Shown here: positions 1 through 7,412 of the stretch, piece by piece
Position numbering within the stretch: the stretch's first letter is position 1
Layout of the letters: each line of letters begins with the position of its first letter
NCBI GenBank assembly: GCA_044348005.1
Contig: JBIKTR010000026.1
Span: forward strand, 1-12,774
Source of the DNA: JAJTHC01 sp044348005
GTDB lineage: Bacteria; Cyanobacteriota; Vampirovibrionia; Vampirovibrionales; JAJTHC01
Length of the DNA stretch: 12,774 nt
Reading direction: 5' to 3'
Program-made: the position numbers and the translations under genes
Notes under the pieces: model-generated
What the model was told of the DNA's origin: nothing
What the model saw: only the letters and a program-made list of their open reading frames with translations
Databases searched by the model: none

Positions 1-14
1 TTGTTTTTTTGTCG

Positions 15-20
15 TATAAT
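15..20 (+). promoter_or_regulatory. -10 box of a probable sigma-70 promoter for the 56-1591 gene
   Basis: A perfect TATAAT lies 35 bases before the ATG at 56. Transcription would begin near position 27 and give a leader of about 30 nt. The matching -35 box would sit at or before the first bases of the window and cannot be judged. A GGAAG about 8 nt before the ATG is a reasonable ribosome binding site. Confidence 0.5.
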
Positions 21-55
21 AAGCTAAACTCTCTAACTTTTATGATGGAAGCTTC

Positions 56-1591
56 ATGTATTCGTCGCCCCTTTCAACGCCTTCATTGTTTCCTTTAACT
101 GAACGCCCTTCGCTTCAGAAACAGGGACATTCCCCCCCTAGCGCTTCATTGCCTACATCTAATACCTATGCGCTAAACACACCTGAAAGTGCGGCCACGA
201 AAACCGCAATTCCCAAACCTTCGGAGTTTCTTGTTTCTGCGGGTCTAGGAGTGTTGGGGGCGTTGTTACTGGCCCCTTTATGGATGCGTCACCCGTTGCC
301 CCAACATGCCAAAAGTTTAGCTTCTTTGGGGATGGTTGTGGACAATTTGGAACATTTGAACCAACCATCGCAGGGGCATCCGCATAATCATCAAAATGAA
401 TTGGTTGCTTTTTTGGCGGACCCTGCGGTTTTAATGATGATGATTCCTGTATTGGCGCCCCATTTAACCAAGCCCGCCTTAGGAGCTACAGCCGTTTTAG
501 GCGTCAGCTACCTCGCCAGTAATGTGCTAAGTGGTTTGCAAGAAGTGTGGGTGCGTTGGCAAGAAAGTCAGATTCGCGCGAATTTAGTCGGTAATTTAGG
601 CACAGCGTATCAACAATCAATTGAAGCCAAAACGCAGATTGATGACGACAATCACGCCTATGCAGAAACCCAAATCCGACAGATTTTGGCAGATGAAGGC
701 ATCCCAAATGCGGAAACGTACCTTTCACCCTTGCCCTTTGAATGCACACCTCAATTGAACGACCCTAGAAAAACACGTCAGCAGGACGACTTTAGACATA
801 AGCAAAGCAATTTTGCGATTCTCCCTCAAAACCGAAGACCCCTGCCTCGTCAAGCCAGACAAGGTGAAAGCCTAGCCATTTCTTCCCAAAATCCTCATCA
901 AACAAAACATAAAAAAACTCACCCAAGTGCAAGCGAACACCACATAAAACCCCTTCAAAACAAGGACGACTCCCCTATTGATTTTAAAAAGGCGTCGCGA
1001 TGGTCGCTCAATGCGGTGGGCACTGGCCTAGGTTTCACCATGACGACGATAGTTTTGTATGCCGTAAAAGCAATACGTGAAAGTATGGCCCAAGTCGTAC
1101 AGCCCTTACAGGAAGAATTAAAAAAGCATCCTGAACTACTCAATCAATCGATAAGGGAAAAACAATTTAGTATTAAGAATACCCTTGCCCCACAAAATAC
1201 GGAAGCGGTGTTGTTGCATTTCTTTCAATCTAAAAAGGGATTTGTGATGGCTGGATTATTTGTGGCCATGGGTGTGATGTTGCGAACCACGCAATTTTTG
1301 GTGGAAGGGTTGCGTGAAATTGAGGTGACTCGTTTAAATGCGGAAACGGAAAAGCAGTATGAAACGTATAAGTTGACCGTGCTTGAACCGCATTTCAAGG
1401 CCATTAGTGAACGTTCGCAGTTGGAACATGCCTTGCGTAACTTGAAAAAAGACTTACAAGAAAAGTCGTTGCCCCCTGAAGAATTGCATCAGCAGGTTCA
1501 GCGTATTTTGGACAACATCGCCTATAATTGGTCAGCCCCGAACTACTACCCGATGTCTCCACCAGCGCAGTTGGTCACAGCGCGTTCGTAG
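56..1591 (+). CDS. Unrecognised multi-pass membrane protein with two similar halves
   Basis: This 511-residue protein belongs to no family I recognise. A Ser/Pro/Thr-rich N-terminus (residues 1-55) is followed by a hydrophobic segment at 58-77 and a hydrophobic pair at about 116-160. A long polar, charged middle (about 170-312) is rich in Gln, His and Lys. Further hydrophobic segments lie at about 318-337 and 393-413, and the tail at 415-490 is charged, helical and probably coiled coil. The halves resemble each other: a Gly-rich membrane segment, a spacer, then a hydrophobic stretch running into GLQEVWV (about 160-166) or GLREIEV (about 418-424). This suggests an old internal duplication. There is no clear signal peptide. 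The start at 56 has a GGAAG about 8 nt upstream and a TATAAT at 15-20. The gene stands alone and converges on the next gene across a long inverted repeat. The product is probably an inner-membrane protein of unknown role. Confidence 0.8.
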   Translation: MYSSPLSTPSLFPLTERPSLQKQGHSPPSASLPTSNTYALNTPESAATKTAIPKPSEFLVSAGLGVLGALLLAPLWMRHPLPQHAKSLASLGMVVDNLEHLNQPSQGHPHNHQNELVAFLADPAVLMMMIPVLAPHLTKPALGATAVLGVSYLASNVLSGLQEVWVRWQESQIRANLVGNLGTAYQQSIEAKTQIDDDNHAYAETQIRQILADEGIPNAETYLSPLPFECTPQLNDPRKTRQQDDFRHKQSNFAILPQNRRPLPRQARQGESLAISSQNPHQTKHKKTHPSASEHHIKPLQNKDDSPIDFKKASRWSLNAVGTGLGFTMTTIVLYAVKAIRESMAQVVQPLQEELKKHPELLNQSIREKQFSIKNTLAPQNTEAVLLHFFQSKKGFVMAGLFVAMGVMLRTTQFLVEGLREIEVTRLNAETEKQYETYKLTVLEPHFKAISERSQLEHALRNLKKDLQEKSLPPEELHQQVQRILDNIAYNWSAPNYYPMSPPAQLVTARS

Positions 1592-1620
1592 CGAAAGAGT
1601 TTATTGGCATAGCCAAGTTT

Positions 1621-1672
1621 AGAGTTTTCCGTACAGTAGGCTCCTAGAATAGCCTACTGTACGGAAAACTCT
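1621..1672. terminator. Perfect 22-bp inverted repeat between convergent genes, possibly a bidirectional terminator
   Basis: Positions 1621-1642 and 1651-1672 are exact reverse complements (22 of 22 bases) around an 8-base loop at 1643-1650. The repeat lies 29 bp after the stop of the + strand gene and 18 bp beyond the stop of the minus strand gene, which is where a shared terminator would be expected. The stem is unusually long and perfect, and no run of T follows it on either strand, so it is not a textbook intrinsic terminator. It could instead be a protein-binding palindrome or a small mobile palindrome. Confidence 0.55.
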
Positions 1673-1690
1673 TAAAACACTCTACTATAT

Positions 1691-2674
1691 CTATCGAATA
1701 CTATATTTAATCTGTGAATGGGTATAAAGAGGAACCTCCCACCGAAGTGGGGCGGTTGCTTGAGGCGACTGAGGCGTGAGCGCTTGGTAGGGAGAAACTC
1801 GTTTGGCCGGCACGTAAGGCCATACATCCGAAGAAGGAACAAAACTGCTATAGCACTGGTGTTTTTGGCAAACGCTAATCGTTACTTGGCCCGTGGCTTC
1901 TTCCAAGTGAAAACGCATCACAGGGCGCCCTTCGTTTTCATCGATGCGTGCCTTCATCGTTTCCACCCACCCTAATGAACCCCATTGCGGATGCCGAGCA
2001 TTTTCATGCCTCAACACCGCCACTACTTTTGAAATCCCTTCAGGCGGGGTCGAACGCGCCATAATCGGCAACACCGCCATGACTTTTCCCCCTTGAGTCA
2101 CAATAAAAACGTCCCTCGCCGTGTGGGTTCGCTTCTGCTCATTCAACCGCCCTTGTGCAGGGAACTCCCCTTTAGAAAGAGGGGATTGCGGGACTTCTCT
2201 TACATTCACTTTTTGTGAACCATCGTTCCACTGCCCCAGCTTGAATTGATAGACGCCCGTTTTTAAAGTCATTTTTTGCCATTTTACGGCATACGGCAAA
2301 GTCCCCACCGCATAAGGCGTGTAATGATTAAACGCTTGCTCAGCAAAGGCTTCTAAGTCTACTTCTTCAAGGGGGTATTCCTTCGCATTCCAAAAAGAAC
2401 GGGGGCCGTCATCTTTAAAGCCATGTACATTTTCACTGGAACCGGGATCGTCCCACGTGGCTTTAAACCCACGAGACGCCCCCCAATGATCCACGGGCCA
2501 TGGGGAATCTGGTTTTTCAAACACAGGGGGAACCGACTCAAAACGCTCTGGTTTCTTGTACGGTTCATAAATGCCTAAGGCCCGCACTTCAGTTTTGGGG
2601 TACGGTTCATTTAAAGCGTACACCAAGGGTGTGGCGAAACAGCACAAAAGTAAGGCCCAAAAAAAACAAAACAT
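1691..2674 (-). CDS. Exported protein of unknown function
   Basis: This is a 327-residue protein. Its N-terminus is a signal-peptide-like hydrophobic stretch, residues 2-18, ending in a V-Y-A site with likely cleavage after Ala20. The mature part is rich in Pro, Trp, Tyr and charged residues and has no transmembrane segment, so it is probably periplasmic or extracellular. Two cysteines lie close together near residues 269 and 274 (VCQKHQC) and could form a disulfide. I recognise no family. The peptide SPLSKGEFPAQGR near residues 164-176 is encoded by a palindromic repeat-like DNA segment, described separately. The ATG at 2674 has AAGGA about 14 nt upstream, a little far. The gene follows rpe on the same strand with a 54-bp gap, so the two may be cotranscribed. 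Its 3' end faces the 22-bp inverted repeat. Confidence 0.75.
   Translation of the reverse strand: MFCFFWALLLCCFATPLVYALNEPYPKTEVRALGIYEPYKKPERFESVPPVFEKPDSPWPVDHWGASRGFKATWDDPGSSENVHGFKDDGPRSFWNAKEYPLEEVDLEAFAEQAFNHYTPYAVGTLPYAVKWQKMTLKTGVYQFKLGQWNDGSQKVNVREVPQSPLSKGEFPAQGRLNEQKRTHTARDVFIVTQGGKVMAVLPIMARSTPPEGISKVVAVLRHENARHPQWGSLGWVETMKARIDENEGRPVMRFHLEEATGQVTISVCQKHQCYSSFVPSSDVWPYVPAKRVSPYQALTPQSPQATAPLRWEVPLYTHSQIKYSIR
2150..2185. repeat. Palindromic repeat-like element inside the exported-protein gene
   Basis: Two small hairpins lie in tandem. The first pairs CCCT (2150-2153) with AGGG (2159-2162). The second pairs TCCCC (2166-2170) with GGGGA (2181-2185), with TTT/AAA continuing inside the stem and a 2-base bulge. 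It translates in frame as SPLSKGEF. Peptides such as PLSKGG or SPLSKGE are familiar as translations of dispersed palindromic repeats in cyanobacteria and other bacteria. A 9-base core (AAAGAGGGG, 2176-2184) recurs in the rpe upstream region at 3487-3495. Membership of a dispersed family is inferred. Confidence 0.4.
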
Positions 2675-2728
2675 GTTGAAAGACGCTGTCCTTTAAGTCT
2701 TGAAAAGCATCCATGCCTTAGGGTCAAG

Positions 2729-3388
2729 TTAGCATCCCTGCCGTAATTGAGCGATGGTCTCACTCATATTAGACGCGTTAAAAATGGCAGAACCCGCCAC
2801 AATGGTGTCGGCTCCTGCAGCTAAAATATCGGCGATATTTGTTAGCCCCACACCGCCATCCACTTCTAAGTGGATGCGTCTTTGCCCGATGAGTGCTTTG
2901 GCCTGCTTGAGTTTTTCTAAACTGTAGGGAATAAACGCTTGCCCCCCAAACCCAGGATTCACACTCATAATCAAGATTAAATCTAGATCGTCAATGACAG
3001 GTTCCAACACAGAAACAGGCGTATGCGGATTCAACGAAACCCCCGCCTTCACCCCTAAAGATCGAATCAGTTGGAGCGTACGGTGCAAATGGGGACAGGC
3101 TTCCACATGAACGGTTAAAATATCCGCCCCCGCTTTGGCAAAATCAGGGATGAGGGCATCAGGGTGTTCAATCATTAAGTGAACGTCTAAGGGAAGGGGT
3201 GTCACACGACGCAACGCCTGAACCACTGGCGCCCCAATGGTCAGGTTCGGCACAAAGTGGCCGTCCATTACATCCACATGCACCCAGTCTGCCCCCGCGG
3301 ATTCAAGTGTTTTTAGGGTGTCACCTAAGTAAGCAAAATCCGCCGAAAGAATGGAAGGGGCAATAATAATAGGGGATTGATGAGCCAT
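2729..3388 (-). CDS. rpe: Ribulose-phosphate 3-epimerase
   Basis: This enzyme interconverts D-ribulose 5-phosphate and D-xylulose 5-phosphate in the pentose phosphate or Calvin pathways, in the cytosol. The product is 219 residues, the usual length for this TIM-barrel family. Landmarks in order are APSILSADF near the N-terminus, the metal-binding stretch WVHVDVMDGHFVPN, DVHLMIEHP, the HVEA strand, MSVNPGFGGQ, and the C-terminal EVDGGV and IVAGSAIF phosphate-binding loops. The His and Asp metal and catalytic residues of the family are all present. I chose the ATG at 3388 because AAGAAGGAA lies about 9 nt upstream. A GTG at 3418 would add 10 residues but would put that ribosome binding site inside the gene. 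The exported-protein gene follows 54 bp downstream on the same strand. Confidence 0.95.
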   Translation of the reverse strand: MAHQSPIIIAPSILSADFAYLGDTLKTLESAGADWVHVDVMDGHFVPNLTIGAPVVQALRRVTPLPLDVHLMIEHPDALIPDFAKAGADILTVHVEACPHLHRTLQLIRSLGVKAGVSLNPHTPVSVLEPVIDDLDLILIMSVNPGFGGQAFIPYSLEKLKQAKALIGQRRIHLEVDGGVGLTNIADILAAGADTIVAGSAIFNASNMSETIAQLRQGC

Positions 3389-3418
3389 GCGTTCGTTTCC
3401 TTCTTCGTTTTGAAGCAC

Positions 3419-3442
3419 TGTTTATTTATGATACACTAAACA
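3419..3442 (-). promoter_or_regulatory. Possible rpe promoter/operator region with a TGTTTA...TAAACA dyad
   Basis: Upstream of rpe, the half-sites TGTTTA (3419-3424) and TAAACA (3437-3442) form an inverted repeat with a 12-bp centre. On the minus strand a TATCAT (-10-like) lies between them, with only a weak TTGCAT 15 bp further upstream. The arrangement would suit a repressor site over a promoter, but the match is modest and AT-rich sequence produces such dyads by chance. Confidence 0.22.
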
Positions 3443-3473
3443 CACGTCATGCAAAAATCTTCTTTGCCTTACT

Positions 3474-3497
3474 CCTCCTCCCTAATAAAGAGGGGGT
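3474..3497. repeat. Decayed copy of the palindromic element at 2150-2185
   Basis: Positions 3487-3495 are identical to the core AAAGAGGGG of the element at 2176-2184. Both copies are preceded by a pyrimidine-rich CTCC/CCCT arm, which here could form a 5-bp stem with one wobble pair. It lies in the roughly 150-bp divergent intergenic region between rpe and the acyltransferase gene. The similarity is short, so common origin is only a suggestion. Confidence 0.25.
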
Positions 3498-3536
3498 AAA
3501 GTCTTCTATCAACGAAAGAAAGTTTATACATTGGTG

Positions 3537-4280
3537 ATGTCAAAAAAAGGGCTTGCCCACTATTACAACAGCTTCAAATATGAATGGGCCTTACCCTTTT
3601 TAGCCAAACGATTAATTCCTCATTTTTTAAATCAGGTACGGTGGTGGTGGCGAGCGTCCACTTGGGGTGTTCACCCCGAAACACAAGCCTTGCTTGATGC
3701 TGGCACGCCCGTGATTTTTGCGATTTGGCATGGACAAATGTTTACGTTAATGCACCCAAAATGGGTTCAAGGCGTGAGTGAATCGGCACAAACCCTTGCG
3801 CCTTATATTTTAATTTCTCAAAGTCGAGACGGGGACTTTATTGACAGCGTGGCTCAACATATCGGATTCCCCCACACCATTCGAGGCGCCCATGGCCGAG
3901 GCGGTAGCCACGCCGTCACCTCGATTCAAGCCCTGTTTGAAGAAAAAAAGGGGCATTTAATTTGCCTGATGGACGGGCCCCGTGGGCCGAAGCATCAAGT
4001 CAAAAAAGGCATTGTAAACTTGGCGTTTCAGCGTGGAGTGCCGATTATTCCTGTGGCTGGGGTTACACCGCATCACTGGTTTAAGTTGCATTCGGCGTGG
4101 GACGACTTTGAAATTCCAGATATGTTCTCTCAGATTCATGTGGAACTAGGCCAGCCCCTTTGGGTGGAAAGTTCTACTGATGAGGATGAAGGCGTGTTGG
4201 CCAAGGTCAATGAGACGTTAGTATCCCATTTGAAGACGACTTTGGCTCGTTGTGCCAAGAATCCTCACAATAGGCTTTAG
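3537..4280 (+). CDS. DUF374 / COG2121 lysophospholipid acyltransferase-like protein
   Basis: This is a 247-residue protein of the DUF374 family, related to the PlsC/LpxL acyltransferases and often annotated as a lysophospholipid or lipid A acyltransferase-like protein. Family landmarks in order are IWHGQM (WHG at residues 64-66), ISQSRDGDFI (about 93-102), RGAHGRGG (116-123), MDGPRGP (145-151), the VKKGIVNLA segment, PIIPV, and the W-D-x-F-x-I-P motif (188-194). The WHG histidine and the DGPRGP motif are complete, so it should be active at the inner face of the membrane. The exact acyl acceptor is unknown. The ATG at 3537 was chosen. TTG at 3531 and GTG at 3534 are in frame, and AGAAAG is better spaced for the TTG, so the N-terminus could be two residues longer. 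The gene is divergent from rpe and converges on flhA with only 21 bp between stops. Confidence 0.88.
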   Translation: MSKKGLAHYYNSFKYEWALPFLAKRLIPHFLNQVRWWWRASTWGVHPETQALLDAGTPVIFAIWHGQMFTLMHPKWVQGVSESAQTLAPYILISQSRDGDFIDSVAQHIGFPHTIRGAHGRGGSHAVTSIQALFEEKKGHLICLMDGPRGPKHQVKKGIVNLAFQRGVPIIPVAGVTPHHWFKLHSAWDDFEIPDMFSQIHVELGQPLWVESSTDEDEGVLAKVNETLVSHLKTTLARCAKNPHNRL

Positions 4281-4301
4281 AAGTCGCTATAGTGTTCGAA
4301 G

Positions 4302-6404
4302 CTAGTTTTCCATGTTAATGGACGCCACCGCCTGCACCTTCACATCAGGGATGAGTTCGCTGTACGCCAAGACAACTGAATTGGGTAAATGCCTGTCTAA
4401 CAACTCAAACAACGGCAAACGAATACGAGGCGAACATAAAATCACAGGAGGCCTGCCGTAATGTTGTTGCACCATGCGAGATGTGTCACTAATGGCTTGA
4501 ATCAACTGTTGCACCTGCATGGGATTCAACAAGAACATCACGCCTAGTTCAGTTCGCTGGCAGGCTTCATCCAACACGGTTTCCCATTCATTTGACAAAG
4601 TCGCCGCCAGTAATTGCTTGTTTTTGTCCGCATGAGAAATACAGATTTGACGCCCTAAAGACGCTCTTAATCGTTCTGAAAGGGTGTCGGATTCTCGGCT
4701 AAATCGAGCGTAATCACTCAAGCGTTCAAAAATAAATTGAATGTCTTTAATCGACACTTTTTCTCGAATGAGGTTGACGAAAATTTTGCGTAAGTCGTTG
4801 GGGGTCAACATGTTTGGCACAAGTTCTTGAATGACACTCGGGTCACTGCCTCGCATCAATTCCATGAGCTTTAACACATCGATTTTAGTCATCACATCAT
4901 CGACATATTTAATCACAATCATTTGTAAGTGAGTAATGACCGCATCGGTCGATTCCACCGCCAAAGTCTGTAATTGTTCAGGAATATCGGCTTGAGTCAC
5001 CCATAAGGCGGGCACATTCAAACTTGAATCAATGCCTTGAATGACTTGAGCAGGAGGCGTCACGCCATAGTTGTCAAAATAACTTTGTAAAATCATGTAA
5101 TAGCCGGGGTATACCTTGCCTGTAGCAACGGGGTTCCCACGAATAGAAATAAGGTATTCATACGGTTCAATTTCGGTGGAATCCATAATGCGAATGTTGG
5201 GCAGAATAAAGCCGAGTTCATCGGTTAAACGTGTCCGCAGTCCCGCAATTTTACCGAGCAATTGCCCGTCTTGTTCAGGGTCAGCAATTTGAAGCAAGCT
5301 TGCGCCCACTTGAAGACTCAAGACATCGACCCCCATGCGTTCGTACATACGGTTTGGATCAATCATTTGTTGCATATTTTCTTGAACTTCTTGCAATTCA
5401 CCCATTTGTGCTTGAACGTCACTTGTAATGAATACACTAAAGGCCATGCCCCCTAGAATCAACGCAAATAGCACAAATGGCCACCAACTTAACCCCGTCA
5501 GCGAAGACGTCACCGCAATAAAAAGCAAGAACATCGCCGCAAAAATCAAGCCATAGGGTTTGCCTCGAAACTGGGTAAAGAAATCTTTGGCCAAGCTGTC
5601 TGAAACACTGGTGGTCCGCGTCAGAGTGATCCCAATCGCCACAGACATAATCAAGGCGGGGATTTGAGAGGCCAAGCCATCCCCAATGGTGAGAATCGTG
5701 TATTTATTGACGGCTTCCATAACTGGTAAGCCTTTCATCAACACCCCAATGGTAATTCCCCCCACGATGTTGATAATCGTGATGATGATCGCGGCAATCG
5801 AATCTCCTTTGACGAACTTCATGGCTCCATCCATCGAACCGAGCAGGGACATTTCGCGTTGTAAGTTTTCACGCAGCTGGCGGGCTTGATCTGGCCCAAT
5901 AAAGCCTGCGTTCAAGTCGCCGTCAATTTGCATTTGTCGGCCCCCAAGCGAATCAAGTGCAAATCTGGCGCCGACTTCAGCCACCCGTTCAGACCCTTTG
6001 GTAATCACCATAAAGTTGACGGTTAAGATGATTAAGAACAAAATCGCCCCTACCACCATGTTGCCACCAGTCACAAATTCTCCGAAGGCTTGCACCATTT
6101 GCCCCGCATGGCCATGAGCCAACACCGCTCGCGTTACAGCAATGCCTAAGGCCAAGCGAAACAAGGTAGACACCAAAATCAACGACGGAATCGCCGCTAA
6201 ATCCAACGGTTGCTTAACGTACAAAGACATCATGAGTAAGACCACGGAAAGACTGATGTTAAAGGCAATGGACGCATCCATAAACCAGTCAGGCAAGGGA
6301 ACCAAAATGATTAGAATCAGCAACAACACGCCCAAAACCAGTAATATCTCACTGATGGGTGGAATGGCAAAGGCGTTGTTTTCAGGAGCAGCGGACATCA
6401 TCAT
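4302..6404 (-). CDS. flhA: Flagellar export gate protein FlhA (FHIPEP family)
   Basis: FlhA forms the nonameric export gate of the flagellar type III secretion apparatus in the inner membrane. The 700-residue length is normal. About eight hydrophobic segments fall between residues 18 and 325, followed by a soluble cytoplasmic domain (about 330-700). The FHIPEP signature is at 140-162 (RVAEVGARFALDSLGGRQMQ). Its usual Pro before G-K/R-Q-M is Gly154 here. KFVKGDS at 196-202 contains Asp201, matching the functionally important Asp208 of Salmonella FlhA. The stretch GSMDGAMKFVKGD reads like the injectisome homologue SctV, where FlhA normally has GASKFV or GAAKFV. Position downstream of fliF and fliH argues for a flagellar role. 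The start lies in a triple ATG (6404-6396) with only a weak AAAGAA upstream. An 80-bp gap with a strong hairpin separates it from fliH. Confidence 0.9.
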   Translation of the reverse strand: MMMSAAPENNAFAIPPISEILLVLGVLLLILIILVPLPDWFMDASIAFNISLSVVLLMMSLYVKQPLDLAAIPSLILVSTLFRLALGIAVTRAVLAHGHAGQMVQAFGEFVTGGNMVVGAILFLIILTVNFMVITKGSERVAEVGARFALDSLGGRQMQIDGDLNAGFIGPDQARQLRENLQREMSLLGSMDGAMKFVKGDSIAAIIITIINIVGGITIGVLMKGLPVMEAVNKYTILTIGDGLASQIPALIMSVAIGITLTRTTSVSDSLAKDFFTQFRGKPYGLIFAAMFLLFIAVTSSLTGLSWWPFVLFALILGGMAFSVFITSDVQAQMGELQEVQENMQQMIDPNRMYERMGVDVLSLQVGASLLQIADPEQDGQLLGKIAGLRTRLTDELGFILPNIRIMDSTEIEPYEYLISIRGNPVATGKVYPGYYMILQSYFDNYGVTPPAQVIQGIDSSLNVPALWVTQADIPEQLQTLAVESTDAVITHLQMIVIKYVDDVMTKIDVLKLMELMRGSDPSVIQELVPNMLTPNDLRKIFVNLIREKVSIKDIQFIFERLSDYARFSRESDTLSERLRASLGRQICISHADKNKQLLAATLSNEWETVLDEACQRTELGVMFLLNPMQVQQLIQAISDTSRMVQQHYGRPPVILCSPRIRLPLFELLDRHLPNSVVLAYSELIPDVKVQAVASINMEN

Positions 6405-6427
6405 TTCTGTAGATTCTTTGCGGGTTC

Positions 6428-6452
6428 CTTGCCCTTTTAGTATAAGGGCAAG
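6428..6452 (-). other. Strong hairpin in the fliH-flhA gap
   Basis: CTTGCCCTT (6428-6436) pairs perfectly with AAGGGCAAG (6444-6452) around a 7-base loop. A second, weaker hairpin lies just upstream in transcript order, with ACTTT/AAAGT stems at 6458-6472. Both carry the same AGTAT loop on the + strand (ATACT on the minus strand). No T-run follows, so this is not a clear terminator. In an operon it might stabilise or process the mRNA or limit flhA translation. The shared loop includes TATACT, a -10-like hexamer on the minus strand, but no good -35 box is seen for it. Confidence 0.5.
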
Positions 6453-6484
6453 ATCTCACTTTAGTATAAAGTATTCTAAAAGGT

Positions 6485-7390
6485 TTAATGTTCATCCAAC
6501 GTGGGAGCATCCCACGTTTGGAGGGTGGCATCGCCTTCAAGCAAGTGGTCAAACTCGGCTTCGGCAGAAGATTGAGACGCAATCGCCACATTTGGCAAGC
6601 CTAAAATTTTACGAATCATGTGCAGTTGCGTGGTAAAGGTGGCATCAATCTGCCCACCAGAAGTTTCCACAATACAACTGCCCAAGTCCACTTCGGCATC
6701 TCCCACCACAATAATATGGCGTTGCACTTCGCCTTGCCACGTTTCTTCATGTTCTTTAATGTGTTGGCGTAAAAACTTTACATCGCTGGGGTGTACTTTA
6801 AACACCACTTCTTTCTGGGTGCGATCCACCTTGCCTAAAACGTCAAGGGCAATGCCCACCACCAACGCACGATCACAAGACAGTTCCACCTTAATCAAAC
6901 GCTGCGCAATCGCCATGGCCATCGGGGCAATGTCTTCCACCGATTTGGCTAGCACTTGGCTTTTAATGGTGTCCAGCTGATCTAAAATCTGCCAAATGGA
7001 TTGAGCGGCTTCTTCGGCGTCTTTAATGCCTGCGGCGTAGCCATTTTCCTTGGCTTCTTTAAAACCCGCTTCATAGCCAATGGGGTAGCCTTCTCGGTAG
7101 CCCGAATCATACGCTTGTTGAAAGACGGCTTGCGAGTCCACCACGGGTTCATGATCGCTACGTCGCCGCTGTGGGGGGCTCGTTGTTTGCGGGACTTGCG
7201 GTTCTTCCCAAACCAATTGATTTAAAAAATCATCTTCAGACGCATTGACATTCACGGGTGCCCCCCCCTCCACTTGCTGATGCGCCACCTGTTCTAGCCA
7301 CGGCGGCAAAGGTTCGCCTGTAGAAGCGTGGGCGGGATGCCCTGGCGTTTGGGGGGCCTGTTGTGATCGAATCCGTTTGATTAAGGGCAT
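6485..7390 (-). CDS. fliH: Flagellar assembly protein FliH (export ATPase stator)
   Basis: FliH regulates the FliI ATPase and docks it to the cytoplasmic ring of the flagellar export apparatus. The product is 301 residues, slightly long for the family because of a Pro- and Gln-rich N-terminal region (about 1-85). The family hallmark is the run of GxxxG steps, with glycines at 97, 101, 105 and 109 and then 117 and 121. The C-terminal part resembles the FliH/SctL and V-ATPase E-type stator fold, ending in the conserved block GSCIVETSGGQIDA (about 237-250) and TTQL. The ATG at 7390 is preferred. The frame stays open upstream into the preceding gene, but that part reads as non-coding-like Arg/Asn/Pro sequence and overlaps the neighbour. 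The gap to the upstream gene is 22 bp and the ribosome binding site is weak. No fliI follows, and flhA comes next. Confidence 0.85.
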   Translation of the reverse strand: MPLIKRIRSQQAPQTPGHPAHASTGEPLPPWLEQVAHQQVEGGAPVNVNASEDDFLNQLVWEEPQVPQTTSPPQRRRSDHEPVVDSQAVFQQAYDSGYREGYPIGYEAGFKEAKENGYAAGIKDAEEAAQSIWQILDQLDTIKSQVLAKSVEDIAPMAMAIAQRLIKVELSCDRALVVGIALDVLGKVDRTQKEVVFKVHPSDVKFLRQHIKEHEETWQGEVQRHIIVVGDAEVDLGSCIVETSGGQIDATFTTQLHMIRKILGLPNVAIASQSSAEAEFDHLLEGDATLQTWDAPTLDEH

Positions 7391-7412
7391 AAAAGGGGGT
7401 TTTTCTCTAGGG

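Noticed and set aside
3464..3490. Promoter for the acyltransferase gene (TTGCCT with TAATAA)
   Set aside because: The spacing of about 13 bp is too short for a sigma-70 promoter, and no better pair was found.
4281..4301. Terminator between the acyltransferase gene and flhA
   Set aside because: The 21-bp gap shows no stable stem or T-run.
6142..6636. A 164-codon + strand open frame spanning the flhA 5' region and the fliH-flhA gap
   Set aside because: It lies opposite the well-supported flhA and fliH reading frames, has no recognisable domain, and its sequence looks like an antisense shadow.
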